Of a stretch of 64,000 nt of DNA, positions 7,650 through 15,950 are shown in pieces. The position numbers and the translations under genes are program-made. Position 1 is the first letter of the stretch; every line of letters starts with the position of its first letter. The notes beneath the pieces were generated by a model. That model was not told where the DNA came from. It saw only the letters and a program-made list of their open reading frames with translations, and made no database searches. Source of the DNA: Leptospira ognonensis (lineage in GTDB: Bacteria; Spirochaetota; Leptospiria; Leptospirales; Leptospiraceae); contig NZ_RQGD01000025.1 in NCBI RefSeq assembly GCF_004770745.1, forward strand, positions 1 to 64,000, read 5' to 3'.

Positions 7650-7913
7650 ATGTCAGTTAACATATACGTTGGCAACCTTTCTTACGAAATGACTGAGAGC
7701 AAACTCAGCGAACTTTTTTCAGCACACGGTGCTGTAACTTCTGCTAAAATCATTACAGACCAGTACTCTGGTGGATCAAAAGGTTTCGGTTTTATCGAAA
7801 TGAAAGAGCGTAATGAAGCGGATAACGCAATCAGCGATCTAAACGGAAAGAACATTCTTAACCGTGAGATGAAAGTAAACATCGCAAAACCAAAAACAAA
7901 CAACTGGAACTAG
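7650..7913 (+). CDS. RNA-binding protein with one RRM domain
   Basis: An 87-residue single-domain RNA recognition motif protein. RNP2 is IYVGNLSY (residues 5-12) and RNP1 is KGFGFIEM (about 44-51), with the aromatic residues that stack on RNA bases present in both. The short tail is KPKTNNWN. Such glycine-poor bacterial RRM proteins of about 85-100 residues occur in cyanobacteria, spirochaetes and others, and several are cold- or stress-induced. The roughly 400-base upstream region would suit post-transcriptional control, but that is inference. An intrinsic terminator follows directly. Confidence 0.9.
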   Translation: MSVNIYVGNLSYEMTESKLSELFSAHGAVTSAKIITDQYSGGSKGFGFIEMKERNEADNAISDLNGKNILNREMKVNIAKPKTNNWN

Positions 7914-7931
7914 TTTCTAGCTAAATGATTT

Positions 7932-7973
7932 GATTCCAGCGCTTCGGAAATGTATTTCCGAAATGGCTGGGAT
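7932..7973 (+). terminator. Terminator between converging genes
   Basis: Long hairpin: GATTCCAGC (7932-7940) with GCTGGGATC (7965-7973) and an inner perfect TTCGGAAAT/ATTTCCGAA stem, loop GT. It is followed on the plus strand by AATTTT. It lies exactly between the RRM gene and the stop codon of the converging arsR-type gene and probably serves the plus strand best. Confidence 0.7.
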
Positions 7974-8311
7974 CAATTTTCTACAAAATCCTTCAATCGC
8001 GAAAGCGAATCTTCCCATTGTAAAGCAATCACATCCAAGTATTCCCGAATAGATTTTAGGGGAACGGGATTTAGTTCATATAGACTCTCCCTCCCATTTT
8101 TTACTTTTGAAACAAGACCCACATTTTCTAATACAGTTAGATGTTTTGTGATCGCTTGCCTTGTAATGTCAGTTCCCTCTGTAAGCGTAGAAATAGAGTG
8201 AGCCTGCTTGTCTGTTAGTTTAGAAACTAGTGACAAACGAGTAGGATCACCCAAGGCTGCAAAAATTGTAGCCTTTTGTTCTATTTTGAGCGCAGAAGCC
8301 CTAGACTTCAT
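7973..8311 (-). CDS. ArsR-family transcriptional repressor
   Basis: A winged-helix regulator of 112 residues from the ATG at 8311. That start overlaps the end of the upstream SRPBCC gene by 11 bases, as expected for translational coupling. The fold is clear: IFAALGDPTRLSLVSKL (helices 1-2), then TRQAITKHLTVLENVGLVSKV (recognition helix) and a wing with GRESLYELNP. The ArsR metal site (ELCVCDL) is absent. This belongs to the subgroup that pairs with SRPBCC/AHSA1 proteins and usually responds to something other than metal. It likely represses its own operon through the two dyads at 8759-8820. Confidence 0.85.
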   Translation of the reverse strand: MKSRASALKIEQKATIFAALGDPTRLSLVSKLTDKQAHSISTLTEGTDITRQAITKHLTVLENVGLVSKVKNGRESLYELNPVPLKSIREYLDVIALQWEDSLSRLKDFVEN

Positions 8312-8759
8312 TGGCGACAAAATTTGCGATATTATTAAGTTGGGCTTCCCAGCCACCACTGTGCATACGGAACGCTTCTGCTCGACGAACGGCCGTAATT
8401 TGATCGAAACCAGATTCTATCACTTTTACTAAAGTCATATTTCCCTTTCCTTCTAGAAAAAATTCAACAAGAGTCGGTTCTTCCTTGGAATAATCGAAAC
8501 TCTGGTCCATTGGAAATGGGATCCATGTGTAGGAAAAATATGAGGTAGGCTGAATTTTTTTAATGTTAAAAGTCATCTGCATCTCAAATCCTTTGGATGT
8601 GTTTCTACCATGTGTCGTTTTTCCTGCAATAAAATCGGATTCTAAATCTACACCAAACCATTTTCCGAATTGTTTCACGTCCGTAAGAGCCGTCCAAACT
8701 TTTTCGATTGGGGCCTTGATTTCAATCTTTCTTTCAATTGAATTTTCTGAATTTTCCAT
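8301..8759 (-). CDS. SRPBCC (AHSA1-type) domain protein
   Basis: A 152-residue START/Bet v 1-like protein from the ATG at 8759. Motifs: IERKIEIKAPIEKVWTALTD at the N-terminus, KFGKWFGVDLE-type helix, central FSYTWIPF and a long C-terminal helix with RAEAFRMHSGGWEAQLNNI. The fold forms a hydrophobic cavity, and the ligand in this subgroup is unknown. An upstream in-frame start at 8819 is unlikely because it would lie inside the operator region. It is the first gene of a two-gene operon with the ArsR regulator. The ribosome binding site (AAGAGG) is inside the proximal operator, so repressor binding and translation start are physically close. Confidence 0.85.
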   Translation of the reverse strand: MENSENSIERKIEIKAPIEKVWTALTDVKQFGKWFGVDLESDFIAGKTTHGRNTSKGFEMQMTFNIKKIQPTSYFSYTWIPFPMDQSFDYSKEEPTLVEFFLEGKGNMTLVKVIESGFDQITAVRRAEAFRMHSGGWEAQLNNIANFVANEV

Positions 8760-8780
8760 ATGCAACCTCTTTGTTGCATA
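8759..8780 (-). promoter_or_regulatory. Proximal operator dyad of the SRPBCC-arsR operon
   Basis: Perfect inverted repeat TATGCAAC-6-TTGCATA type: TATGCAAC (8759-8766), spacer of 6, GTTGCATA (8773-8780). It abuts the start codon and contains the ribosome binding site of the SRPBCC gene. Size and symmetry suit an ArsR-type dimer. Confidence 0.6.
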
Positions 8781-8798
8781 ATAATTCGACAGCAAAAA

Positions 8799-8820
8799 TA
8801 TGCAACTATTTATTTGCATA
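8799..8820 (-). promoter_or_regulatory. Distal operator dyad of the SRPBCC-arsR operon
   Basis: Second 22-bp dyad with the same arms: TATGCAA (8799-8805), spacer of 8, TTGCATA (8814-8820). The two dyad centres are exactly 40 bp apart, close to four helical turns. A promoter-like pair lies across them on the minus strand (TTGCAT at 8805-8800 and TATTAT at 8783-8778, spacing 16). Confidence 0.6.
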
Positions 8821-8850
8821 AATTTCTTATGGAACGGGAATAGGAAGAAA

Positions 8851-10863
8851 CTAAGCAGATGGAGCTTCGTTTGAGGATTTTGGAAATTCTAATATAAATT
8901 TACTGCCAGACTCTGGGGAAGACTCGACTCGGATGCTTCCTTCGTGGAGGCGCATGAGTTCATAACACAGATTCAAGCCAATGCCAAATCCTTTTTCTCC
9001 TAAGGTTCCTGGTGTCGAGACTTGTTTCGTAAATAAATTGTTTTGTGATGAGAATGAGATTCCCTGACCATTGTCCTCAATCGAAATTTGTTTTGTAGAA
9101 GCAAACTCCTGATATATGATCCTGATCCATCCATTTGGTTTGTTGAATTTGATGGCATTGGTTAAAAGATTACGTAGGATTTCTGTTAAGATGGATCGAT
9201 CAGCAAAAACTGTCTCCGAAGGAGATAAAGAAGTATCGAGTCTCAATGTTTTCCTTGCGAGTTCAAAGGAAAAGGATTCAGAAAGTTCTTTGATGACTTC
9301 CCATATCGGAACTTCGGAAAGATGTAAACGTAACCTTCCCGAATTGAATCGATTCAAATTTAATAAATTTTCGATCGTAGCCATTGCATTCTCTAAAATT
9401 AGAAACAACTGTTTGAGAATGTGGTCTTTTTCTTTTTTATCCTCGAACGTATCTTTTTCCGTAATCAGCATTAACCCAGAATACACTGTACTTAAAGGGG
9501 ATCTTAAATCATGTGCGACAAGGGAAATGAACTTATCCTTCCACTCATTGGCATCCTCAGCAATTTGTTTTGCTTCCTTGTATTCTCTCGTACGCGAAAT
9601 CACAGTTTTCTCTAAATTTTCATTGAGCCTGTTCAGCTGTAAGCTGAGTGTTTCCGATTTTGAAAAAGCTCTCGAGAAGTAAGAAGCCAGGATGAGTGAT
9701 TGAAATAGAACAATCGATAGATACGAATACTTTAGGATAGATACATACGGTAAAATTCCATAGAGATAGAGAGTATCATTGATCGCACTTAAAAAAAGAA
9801 ATATCTGCAAAAGCAATAAGCTCGTTGAAAATTCATACCTTCGCGCAGATGCACGGGCAAGGCATACAATCGAGTAGAGAAGTGCAAAAATGGAAAGAAG
9901 TATACCAATAAAGGTTGTTTGCGAACCAACTTCTGTTGGAGCGATTAAGACAAAAATAAATAAACCAACACAAGAAACACTAATGATTCTATTAAAGGAT
10001 TTTGAAAAAACATCTGGATATAAATTTGATAAGAAGGCTAGAAATAAAGGCATAGATAAATAAAATATAAGAGAGATGGTAAATGAAAATCGGTACGTAA
10101 TGCTAGGCATGAGGTAATATAAAGAATCTCCGTTTAAAGAAACTGAATGGAGGGCAATGACGAGGCTATAAAATCCAAAATATAAAATTAACTTTCGATT
10201 CCTTCTGAAAAAGTATAAAACGAAATGATAAAAAGCCATAAAAGTTAAGGCGCCTGTCAAAAGAGAGTCTCTTACAAGCTCGTACACCATCACCTTGTTT
10301 ATGCTTTCGTAGTAACTTAGTGTAGGTGCGTACCAGAAGGCCCCATCATCATGGTGGTAATTCGAAATTTCTATGAGTAGTTGGACCTCGGTTTTTGGGT
10401 GCGGTATCAGGACGATTCCAGAGCTACGTGTAGGAATCATACTTTCCTTACTGATTCCGACCTGTCCGAGTTCTAATTGCAATGTCGAGTCCAAATAAAC
10501 CTTAAGGGCGGCACCACCTGTTTGTGAAAAACGAAGAGCAAAAATTTTATCTTTTGCGCTTTGAGGAAACTTCAGTTTTAATCGGTAGCTACCGTATCCT
10601 AGTCCATCATATTTGTTTTTCCATCTTTCACCTATCGGTTCGTAAGTGGGTGGCGTTTGATCCAGTTTTTGTTGGTTCGAAACCAGGGATTTCCAATAGA
10701 ATTCCCATTCTCCTGCTAAGAGAAGCGGAGTGGTATCCTCAAAATTCCAAGATTGCGTATCGAATACCCCTTTTGTTGCTAAAGGCATTTCTTTTTGTGC
10801 GCTAAAAGGAGCACAGGCAGAAATCAATAATATCCATATATAATGTTTCCAGTTTTTGATCAT
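8851..10863 (-). CDS. 7TMR-DISM-type sensor histidine kinase with lipoprotein signal
   Basis: A 670-residue membrane kinase. The N-terminus ends in a lipobox-like LISAC at about Cys17. Residues about 25-190 form an extracytoplasmic beta-rich domain of the 7TMR-DISM extracellular type (jelly-roll, probably carbohydrate-binding). Seven membrane helices span about 195-395, then a coiled coil, HisKA with the phospho-acceptor His451 in LVAHDLRSPL, and an ATPase domain with N-box (LRNLLTNAIKFN), G1 (DNGQGIS) and G2 (GEKGFGIGL). No receiver domain is fused and no response regulator is adjacent, so the partner is elsewhere. About 185 non-coding bases separate it from the Amt fusion gene upstream, so it probably has its own promoter. 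Confidence 0.85.
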   Translation of the reverse strand: MIKNWKHYIWILLISACAPFSAQKEMPLATKGVFDTQSWNFEDTTPLLLAGEWEFYWKSLVSNQQKLDQTPPTYEPIGERWKNKYDGLGYGSYRLKLKFPQSAKDKIFALRFSQTGGAALKVYLDSTLQLELGQVGISKESMIPTRSSGIVLIPHPKTEVQLLIEISNYHHDDGAFWYAPTLSYYESINKVMVYELVRDSLLTGALTFMAFYHFVLYFFRRNRKLILYFGFYSLVIALHSVSLNGDSLYYLMPSITYRFSFTISLIFYLSMPLFLAFLSNLYPDVFSKSFNRIISVSCVGLFIFVLIAPTEVGSQTTFIGILLSIFALLYSIVCLARASARRYEFSTSLLLLQIFLFLSAINDTLYLYGILPYVSILKYSYLSIVLFQSLILASYFSRAFSKSETLSLQLNRLNENLEKTVISRTREYKEAKQIAEDANEWKDKFISLVAHDLRSPLSTVYSGLMLITEKDTFEDKKEKDHILKQLFLILENAMATIENLLNLNRFNSGRLRLHLSEVPIWEVIKELSESFSFELARKTLRLDTSLSPSETVFADRSILTEILRNLLTNAIKFNKPNGWIRIIYQEFASTKQISIEDNGQGISFSSQNNLFTKQVSTPGTLGEKGFGIGLNLCYELMRLHEGSIRVESSPESGSKFILEFPKSSNEAPSA

Positions 10864-11049
10864 TATAGACTTTATTCTTTTACAAGGACTCGCATTTCCA
10901 ATCTATCTGAACTGGATCGTTATCAGATAAAATCGATCCATCCCCAGATTAGGAAACGATTTGAGCTACTTATAATATTTCAAATATTCTCATAAATGAA
11001 AATACATTTTTACATTCGGATTCACTTAAATCTGAGACAAGCCTGATTT

Positions 11050-13179
11050 CTAAATTTTTCGGTGTATGCCTATGATGGTGATATCATCCTGTAAGGGCAT
11101 TCCCGCTAAAAAATGGCTCTGTAATTCTAGCAGGGCATCGATATCCCTTCGGAACGATAGGTTTGTTTTCTTTGTAAAAAAGGATTCGACCGTAGTCTCT
11201 CCAAATTCCACTTGATCGACATTCCATTGTTCCGTGAGTCCGTCTGTGAACATAAAGAGGGAAGATCCTTTGGGAAAATCGATTTCTCTAGAATCGTATA
11301 TACTCGTCGTTTTTACACCTATGATTCTACCAGTTTTTTCAAGTTTTTGGATTTCCGATTCCTTGATGAGAAACTGAGGTGGGTGGCCCGCAGACGCATA
11401 ACGAATTTTATTTCGGTTGGAATCAATATCGATAATCGTGCAGGTAAAAAACTGATTTAGATTTTCAAAGGAATGAATGTACTCGCTATTGATATATTCT
11501 AGAAGTTCATGAACGCTATAGTTGCCTCTTTTTAAGGTTTCATAGATCGTCTTAATGGCCATGGTGATGAGGGCTGCCTGCACTCCGTGACCTGTGGCAT
11601 CGGCAATAAAGACTCGGACCAATCCAGGTTTGAGTTCGGTGATGTCAAAAAAATCGCCACCGACTTCCGTGAGCGGAAGGTATTTGATTGTAAATTCTAA
11701 GTCGCCAATGATACGATCTTCCTTCGATAAAATACTCGATTGGATTTTTCTAGCAGTTGAGAGATCACTTTGGATGACACCAAGATTTAGCTCCAATTGG
11801 TTCGTTAAATTTTCCTTTTCTTTTATATTGGTTCTGATTTTCTCAAGAACCAAATTGTATCTTTCTGCAATTTGACCAACCTCTGTAAACGGTTCAATGG
11901 AAACATTTTTGCTTAAATCGCCAGTGGCTTTCTGATACTCCATCTCTGTAAAGAGATCATGCAATTCAGTTGTGGCTCTATGTTCGGTAAAGTTTAATCC
12001 TTGTTTTTCGGCAGAAACAGAAACCCGAAGCTTATAGAATTTATTTATTATAGATAATAAAAGGTAACTGAGAACAAAGGAGAGTAGTCCACAGGAAAGT
12101 ATGCCAAGACATTGGACTTGAATTTGTTCGAACCTGGATAGATCCGTTTTGATCGTTTCTAGATTGGCAAAGATTCCGACTGCCAAAGTGCCCCAAATTC
12201 CACCCGTTAGGTGGACTGGGATCGCCCCAACGGCATCATCGAGCCTGAATCTCTCCAGCAGGTTTCTTGTTTCAAACATCAGTATTCCTGAGACAAAACC
12301 GATGAATAACGCCTCTCCCGAGCTTACGGCATGGCAGGAGGCGGTGATCGCGACAAGCCCCGCAAGGGCTCCGTTTAAAGGAAGTGTGGCCTCAGCATAA
12401 CCTAAACGAATCCATCCATAAATGAGAGCAGCAGCCATTCCTCCGGAAGCAGATAACATGGTGTTTGCGAGAATGCCTGGAATGTTCTTGGAAAAGGAGA
12501 GCGTACTGCCTCCATTGAAACCAATCCAACCAAACCATAATATCAATGTTCCAAGCATAGCAATCGGTAGGTTATTGCCTGTAATGTGATTGACTTTTCC
12601 GTCTGCTCCAAATTTTCCCATTCTATTGCCGATGATCATCATAGCCGCAAGACCTACCCATCCTCCGACGCTATGAACTGCCGTGGAACCTGCAAAATCT
12701 ATGAAACCTAAACTGGCAAGCCAACCCGTCTTTACATTCAGATCGAAAAGGGTCCTTCCCCAAACCCAATGTCCAAAGAGAGGATATATGAGTGAAGAGA
12801 TAAGGGCTGTTATGAGAATGTAAGCGCCAAACTTCATTCTTTCTGCGACAGCTCCAGAAACGATTGTGGCTGCGGTTCCGCAAAACATCAGCTGGAAGAG
12901 AAAAAAAACGGGAACCTTAGGATCATTGATCTCAAAAACGGGAAGAAAGTGATCGGTACCAAAAAATCCATTGTATGAATTTCCATACATGATTCCAAAT
13001 CCGACCGTAAAATAAAGGATGGTGGCGATTCCAAAATCCGTAATGTTCTTAATGGCAACGTTGATGGAATTTTTAGTTCTAGTTAATCCAGACTCTAAAC
13101 ACAAAAAGCCTGCCTGCATAAAAAAAACGAGCCCAGAACAAATGATGATCCATAGTATATCGAAATCTTTAATTAACAT
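11050..13179 (-). CDS. Ammonium transporter domain fused to a SpoIIE/PP2C phosphatase
   Basis: A 709-residue fusion. Residues 1-385 are a complete Amt/Mep/Rh channel. It has 11 expected helices, the FQLMF region of the phenylalanine gate, Asp161 (substrate recruitment, in DFAGSTAVH), and both histidines of the pore pair (His169 and His323 in VHLTGGIWG). Residues about 385-480 are a linker with a HAMP/coiled-coil look. Residues about 480-709 form a SpoIIE-type PP2C phosphatase with metal-binding motifs GGDFFD (507-512) and DATGHG (527-532). The channel may therefore sense or transport ammonium and control a phosphatase acting on a STAS-type antagonist. Amt-kinase and Amt-cyclase fusions are known as ammonium sensors, and this one has a phosphatase output. 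The start codon overlaps the stop of the upstream oxidoreductase gene (TAATG), so the two are coupled. Confidence 0.9.
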   Translation of the reverse strand: MLIKDFDILWIIICSGLVFFMQAGFLCLESGLTRTKNSINVAIKNITDFGIATILYFTVGFGIMYGNSYNGFFGTDHFLPVFEINDPKVPVFFLFQLMFCGTAATIVSGAVAERMKFGAYILITALISSLIYPLFGHWVWGRTLFDLNVKTGWLASLGFIDFAGSTAVHSVGGWVGLAAMMIIGNRMGKFGADGKVNHITGNNLPIAMLGTLILWFGWIGFNGGSTLSFSKNIPGILANTMLSASGGMAAALIYGWIRLGYAEATLPLNGALAGLVAITASCHAVSSGEALFIGFVSGILMFETRNLLERFRLDDAVGAIPVHLTGGIWGTLAVGIFANLETIKTDLSRFEQIQVQCLGILSCGLLSFVLSYLLLSIINKFYKLRVSVSAEKQGLNFTEHRATTELHDLFTEMEYQKATGDLSKNVSIEPFTEVGQIAERYNLVLEKIRTNIKEKENLTNQLELNLGVIQSDLSTARKIQSSILSKEDRIIGDLEFTIKYLPLTEVGGDFFDITELKPGLVRVFIADATGHGVQAALITMAIKTIYETLKRGNYSVHELLEYINSEYIHSFENLNQFFTCTIIDIDSNRNKIRYASAGHPPQFLIKESEIQKLEKTGRIIGVKTTSIYDSREIDFPKGSSLFMFTDGLTEQWNVDQVEFGETTVESFFTKKTNLSFRRDIDALLELQSHFLAGMPLQDDITIIGIHRKI

Positions 13180-14150
13180 TAGATAACCTTAGCTGGGCTA
13201 ATATCAATTAACACATTGCCTTTTTTGTGTCCCGCTTCTACGTATGTATGCGCCAGAGACATGGACTCCAGGGGAAATCTTTTATCAATGACGGCACTTA
13301 TATGATTCTCAGAAATGAGTTTGCTGATCGCTTTTAAATTTTCTACGGCTTCTGAGGAGACACCGATTAGAAACGTATATTTGGTAGTTAGATTTTTCCA
13401 AAGTGCCCAAAACATTTGAGCTGCACTAGCATTACATAAAATCAGACATCCATTCATTTTTAAGAGAGGTAGAAAGGTATTAGGTACATATTTTCCAAGG
13501 GTATCAAATACAATATCGAAAGTTTCTTTGGTATCGGTAAAATCTTGTTTGTCATAATTAATAACATGATTGGCTCCGAGTTTTTTTACCAAATCAGAGT
13601 TAACTGAGCTGCAAATGGCAGTTACTTCCGCACCGAAAGCTTTTGCCAATTGAATCGCAGCAACTCCAACAGAACCAGACGCACCATAAATTAAAACTTT
13701 GTCTCCGGATTTGATTTTGCTTTTTGTTAGAAAGTGGTAGGCTGTCATGGTCCCAAATGGGATTGTTGCCGCTTCCTCTTTAGGCATAGAATCTGGTATG
13801 ATGTCAATCGTTGCAGATTCAGAAAGACATATATATTCCGCGTAAGTCGACATTTTCATTCCCGACATACCATATATCTTGTCACCTACACGAAATTTGG
13901 TGACATTTTTGCCAATAGCCTCTACTTCACCAGAAAACACAATTCCGAGTATCGGATTTCGTGGTTTAAACAATCCGAAAACAAGCCGAACGACCTGCGG
14001 ATCAGGTTTTCGTAATCGGTAATCACCGGAGTTAACGGCTGTTGCGTATATTTTTACCAATATCTCATTGGCTTTCGGTTCTGGTTTCGGTAATTCTTCC
14101 AGACGCAAGACCTCTGGAGTTCCGTAGTTTCGATAAGTGATGGCTTTCAT
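13179..14150 (-). CDS. NAD(P)-dependent MDR-family oxidoreductase
   Basis: A 323-residue medium-chain dehydrogenase/reductase of the quinone-oxidoreductase/enoyl-reductase branch. The N-terminal GroES-like domain carries KIYATAVNSGDYRLR and FSGEVEAIGKNV. The Rossmann domain has the nucleotide motif YGASGSVGVAAIQLAKAFGA and then the acidic/basic switch region. The structural and catalytic zinc ligands of alcohol dehydrogenases are missing, as usual in this branch. The natural substrate cannot be deduced. It overlaps the Amt-SpoIIE gene (TAATG) and is divergent from the thiolase gene. Confidence 0.85.
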   Translation of the reverse strand: MKAITYRNYGTPEVLRLEELPKPEPKANEILVKIYATAVNSGDYRLRKPDPQVVRLVFGLFKPRNPILGIVFSGEVEAIGKNVTKFRVGDKIYGMSGMKMSTYAEYICLSESATIDIIPDSMPKEEAATIPFGTMTAYHFLTKSKIKSGDKVLIYGASGSVGVAAIQLAKAFGAEVTAICSSVNSDLVKKLGANHVINYDKQDFTDTKETFDIVFDTLGKYVPNTFLPLLKMNGCLILCNASAAQMFWALWKNLTTKYTFLIGVSSEAVENLKAISKLISENHISAVIDKRFPLESMSLAHTYVEAGHKKGNVLIDISPAKVI

Positions 14151-14187
14151 GCATTGGTCCCACTCTTTCTTATGAAAATCAGGTTTT

Positions 14188-14217
14188 TTGTCAAGGCACT
14201 TGGTAACATTGCATAAT
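14188..14217 (+). promoter_or_regulatory. Putative sigma-70-type promoter of the thiolase gene
   Basis: TTGTCA (14188-14193), an 18-base spacer and CATAAT (14212-14217), each box matching the consensus at five of six positions. The distance to the ATG at 14255 leaves a leader of about 30 bases. Confidence 0.45.
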
Positions 14218-14254
14218 CGAATGAAATAAATGGAGCATTTTATAGGCTGGCAGT

Positions 14255-15448
14255 ATGAGACGACCTGTGATCGTGGATGGGTGTAGAACTCCTTTCGGCA
14301 GATTTAAAGGGGCATTGAAGTCTGTGCGACCAGATGACCTCGCTTCCCTTGTGATCCAAACGTTAGCAGAGCGACATGACCTTAAGAATCATCCTGTAGA
14401 TGATGTCATTCTAGGCTGTGTAAACCAAGCCGGTGAAGACAATCGCAATGTGGCAAGGATGTCACTCCTACTTGCAGGACTCGCGGACGTGACACCTGGG
14501 GTGACAGTGAATCGGCTTTGCGGCTCAGGACTCGAGGCAGTCAACCAAGCTGCTATGCAAATCCAAGTGGGACGCGCCAAGGTAGTGATCGCTGGCGGCG
14601 TCGAAAGTATGACACGCTCCCCTTACGTGATGTTAAAACCAGAGATTGGGTTTAGTCGCGGGAATCAATCCTTAGTGGACACGACCATCGGCTGGAGGTT
14701 TATCAATCCACATTTGAACCAACTTTATCCGATCGTGAGCCTGGGTGAATCTGCAGAAATCATGGCGGAGAAATTCCATATTTCACGATTAGAACAAGAC
14801 ACATTTGCCTTCGAAAGTCATCATAAGGCAGCAAAGGCCGAAGAAGCCGGTTTATTTGCAAAGGAAATCATTCCCGTTTATGAGCCTCATTCCGAGGAAG
14901 TTCTCCTGCAAAAAGATGAACACGTTCGTGGGCAGACCTCTGTGGACGCTCTCTCAGCGCTTCCACCTGCCTTCAAAAAGAACGGAACCGTAACGGCCGG
15001 AAATTCCTCGGGAATCAACGATGGTGCCTGCGTTCTCCTTCTGATGGAGTACGATTATGCCATTCAGAATGGATACACCCCACTTGCTGAAATCCTTTCA
15101 TCGGCAGTAGCCGGAGTCCATCCTTCCTTACTAGGAATGGGTCCCATTCCAGCATCACAGAAAGCCTTGTTACATGCAGGCTTACAGATAGAAGACATTG
15201 ACCTTTTTGAAATTTCGGAAGCATTTGCCGCAATGACTTTAACTTCAATTAAAGAGATGCATCTCCATCCGGAAAAGGTGAATGTGAATGGAGGAGGCAT
15301 CGCCTTAGGACATCCGTTAGGTGCAAGTGGCGCGAGGATGGTTTTGACTTTGATTCAAGAATTGCAGAGAAGAAAAAAAACATACGGTCTTGTGACTATG
15401 TGCATTGGTGTGGGGCAAGGCATTGCGACCATCGTTCGGGCGTTATGA
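14255..15448 (+). CDS. Acetyl-CoA acyltransferase (thiolase)
   Basis: A 397-residue thiolase of standard length. The nucleophile is Cys89 in NRLCGSGLEA. The C-terminal motifs are complete: NVNGGGIALGHPLGASGARM (active-site His) and the second cysteine in MCIGVGQG. The enzyme either cleaves 3-ketoacyl-CoA or condenses two acetyl-CoA. The sequence resembles the acetoacetyl-CoA/beta-ketoadipyl-CoA thiolases, but the substrate cannot be settled here. No other beta-oxidation gene is adjacent. It converges with the CoA-binding protein gene, 6 bases apart. Confidence 0.9.
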   Translation: MRRPVIVDGCRTPFGRFKGALKSVRPDDLASLVIQTLAERHDLKNHPVDDVILGCVNQAGEDNRNVARMSLLLAGLADVTPGVTVNRLCGSGLEAVNQAAMQIQVGRAKVVIAGGVESMTRSPYVMLKPEIGFSRGNQSLVDTTIGWRFINPHLNQLYPIVSLGESAEIMAEKFHISRLEQDTFAFESHHKAAKAEEAGLFAKEIIPVYEPHSEEVLLQKDEHVRGQTSVDALSALPPAFKKNGTVTAGNSSGINDGACVLLLMEYDYAIQNGYTPLAEILSSAVAGVHPSLLGMGPIPASQKALLHAGLQIEDIDLFEISEAFAAMTLTSIKEMHLHPEKVNVNGGGIALGHPLGASGARMVLTLIQELQRRKKTYGLVTMCIGVGQGIATIVRAL

Positions 15449-15454
15449 TTTGCT

Positions 15455-15865
15455 CTAAAAGTTCTTTTTATGTTCTATGATTAAGCAGCGATTGGATACA
15501 ACTTTGATGCCGGCTTTCTCTGCCCGAAGTTCAGCTTCCTTATTTTCAATTCCGAGCTGTAGCCACAAAACTTCTACACCACCGATTTCCAAAATTTCAT
15601 CTACAACTTCTGCGATCCGATCAGAACTACGGAACACATCCAAGAACTTCCGATCCTCTAAAGGAATGTCGCTTAGTTTTTCAAAAATTTGGAATCCACC
15701 AACTTCATGTTTTTTGGGATAGGTTCCTAGGATTTGCCATCCTTGGTTTCGCATGTATACAGGAACATAGTGGCTCGGCTTAGCTGGATCAGGACTTAGA
15801 CCGTAAACGGAAATCCGTTTGTAATCTTGAAGGAGAGACTTGATTTCGTGTTCTGCGACATTCAT
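15455..15865 (-). CDS. CoA-binding domain protein (YccU type)
   Basis: A 136-residue Rossmann-like protein of the CoA_binding_2 family, close to full length for the group. It shows RISVYGLSPDPAKPSHYVPVYM near the start, LDVFRSSDRIAEVVDEIL in the middle, VLWLQLGIENKEAE, and the conserved end GIKVVSNRCLIIEHKK. Family members bind coenzyme A through the N-terminal glycine-rich loop, and the biological role is unknown. It faces the thiolase gene, a CoA enzyme, but lies on the other strand. Confidence 0.85.
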   Translation of the reverse strand: MNVAEHEIKSLLQDYKRISVYGLSPDPAKPSHYVPVYMRNQGWQILGTYPKKHEVGGFQIFEKLSDIPLEDRKFLDVFRSSDRIAEVVDEILEIGGVEVLWLQLGIENKEAELRAEKAGIKVVSNRCLIIEHKKNF

Positions 15866-15950
15866 AACAAATCCTAAGTTTAGTCCTGAAATTCATAAAG
15901 TAAATTCAATTTTTATTTCCAGAATCCTTTACCCATTCCATTCTAGCTTA

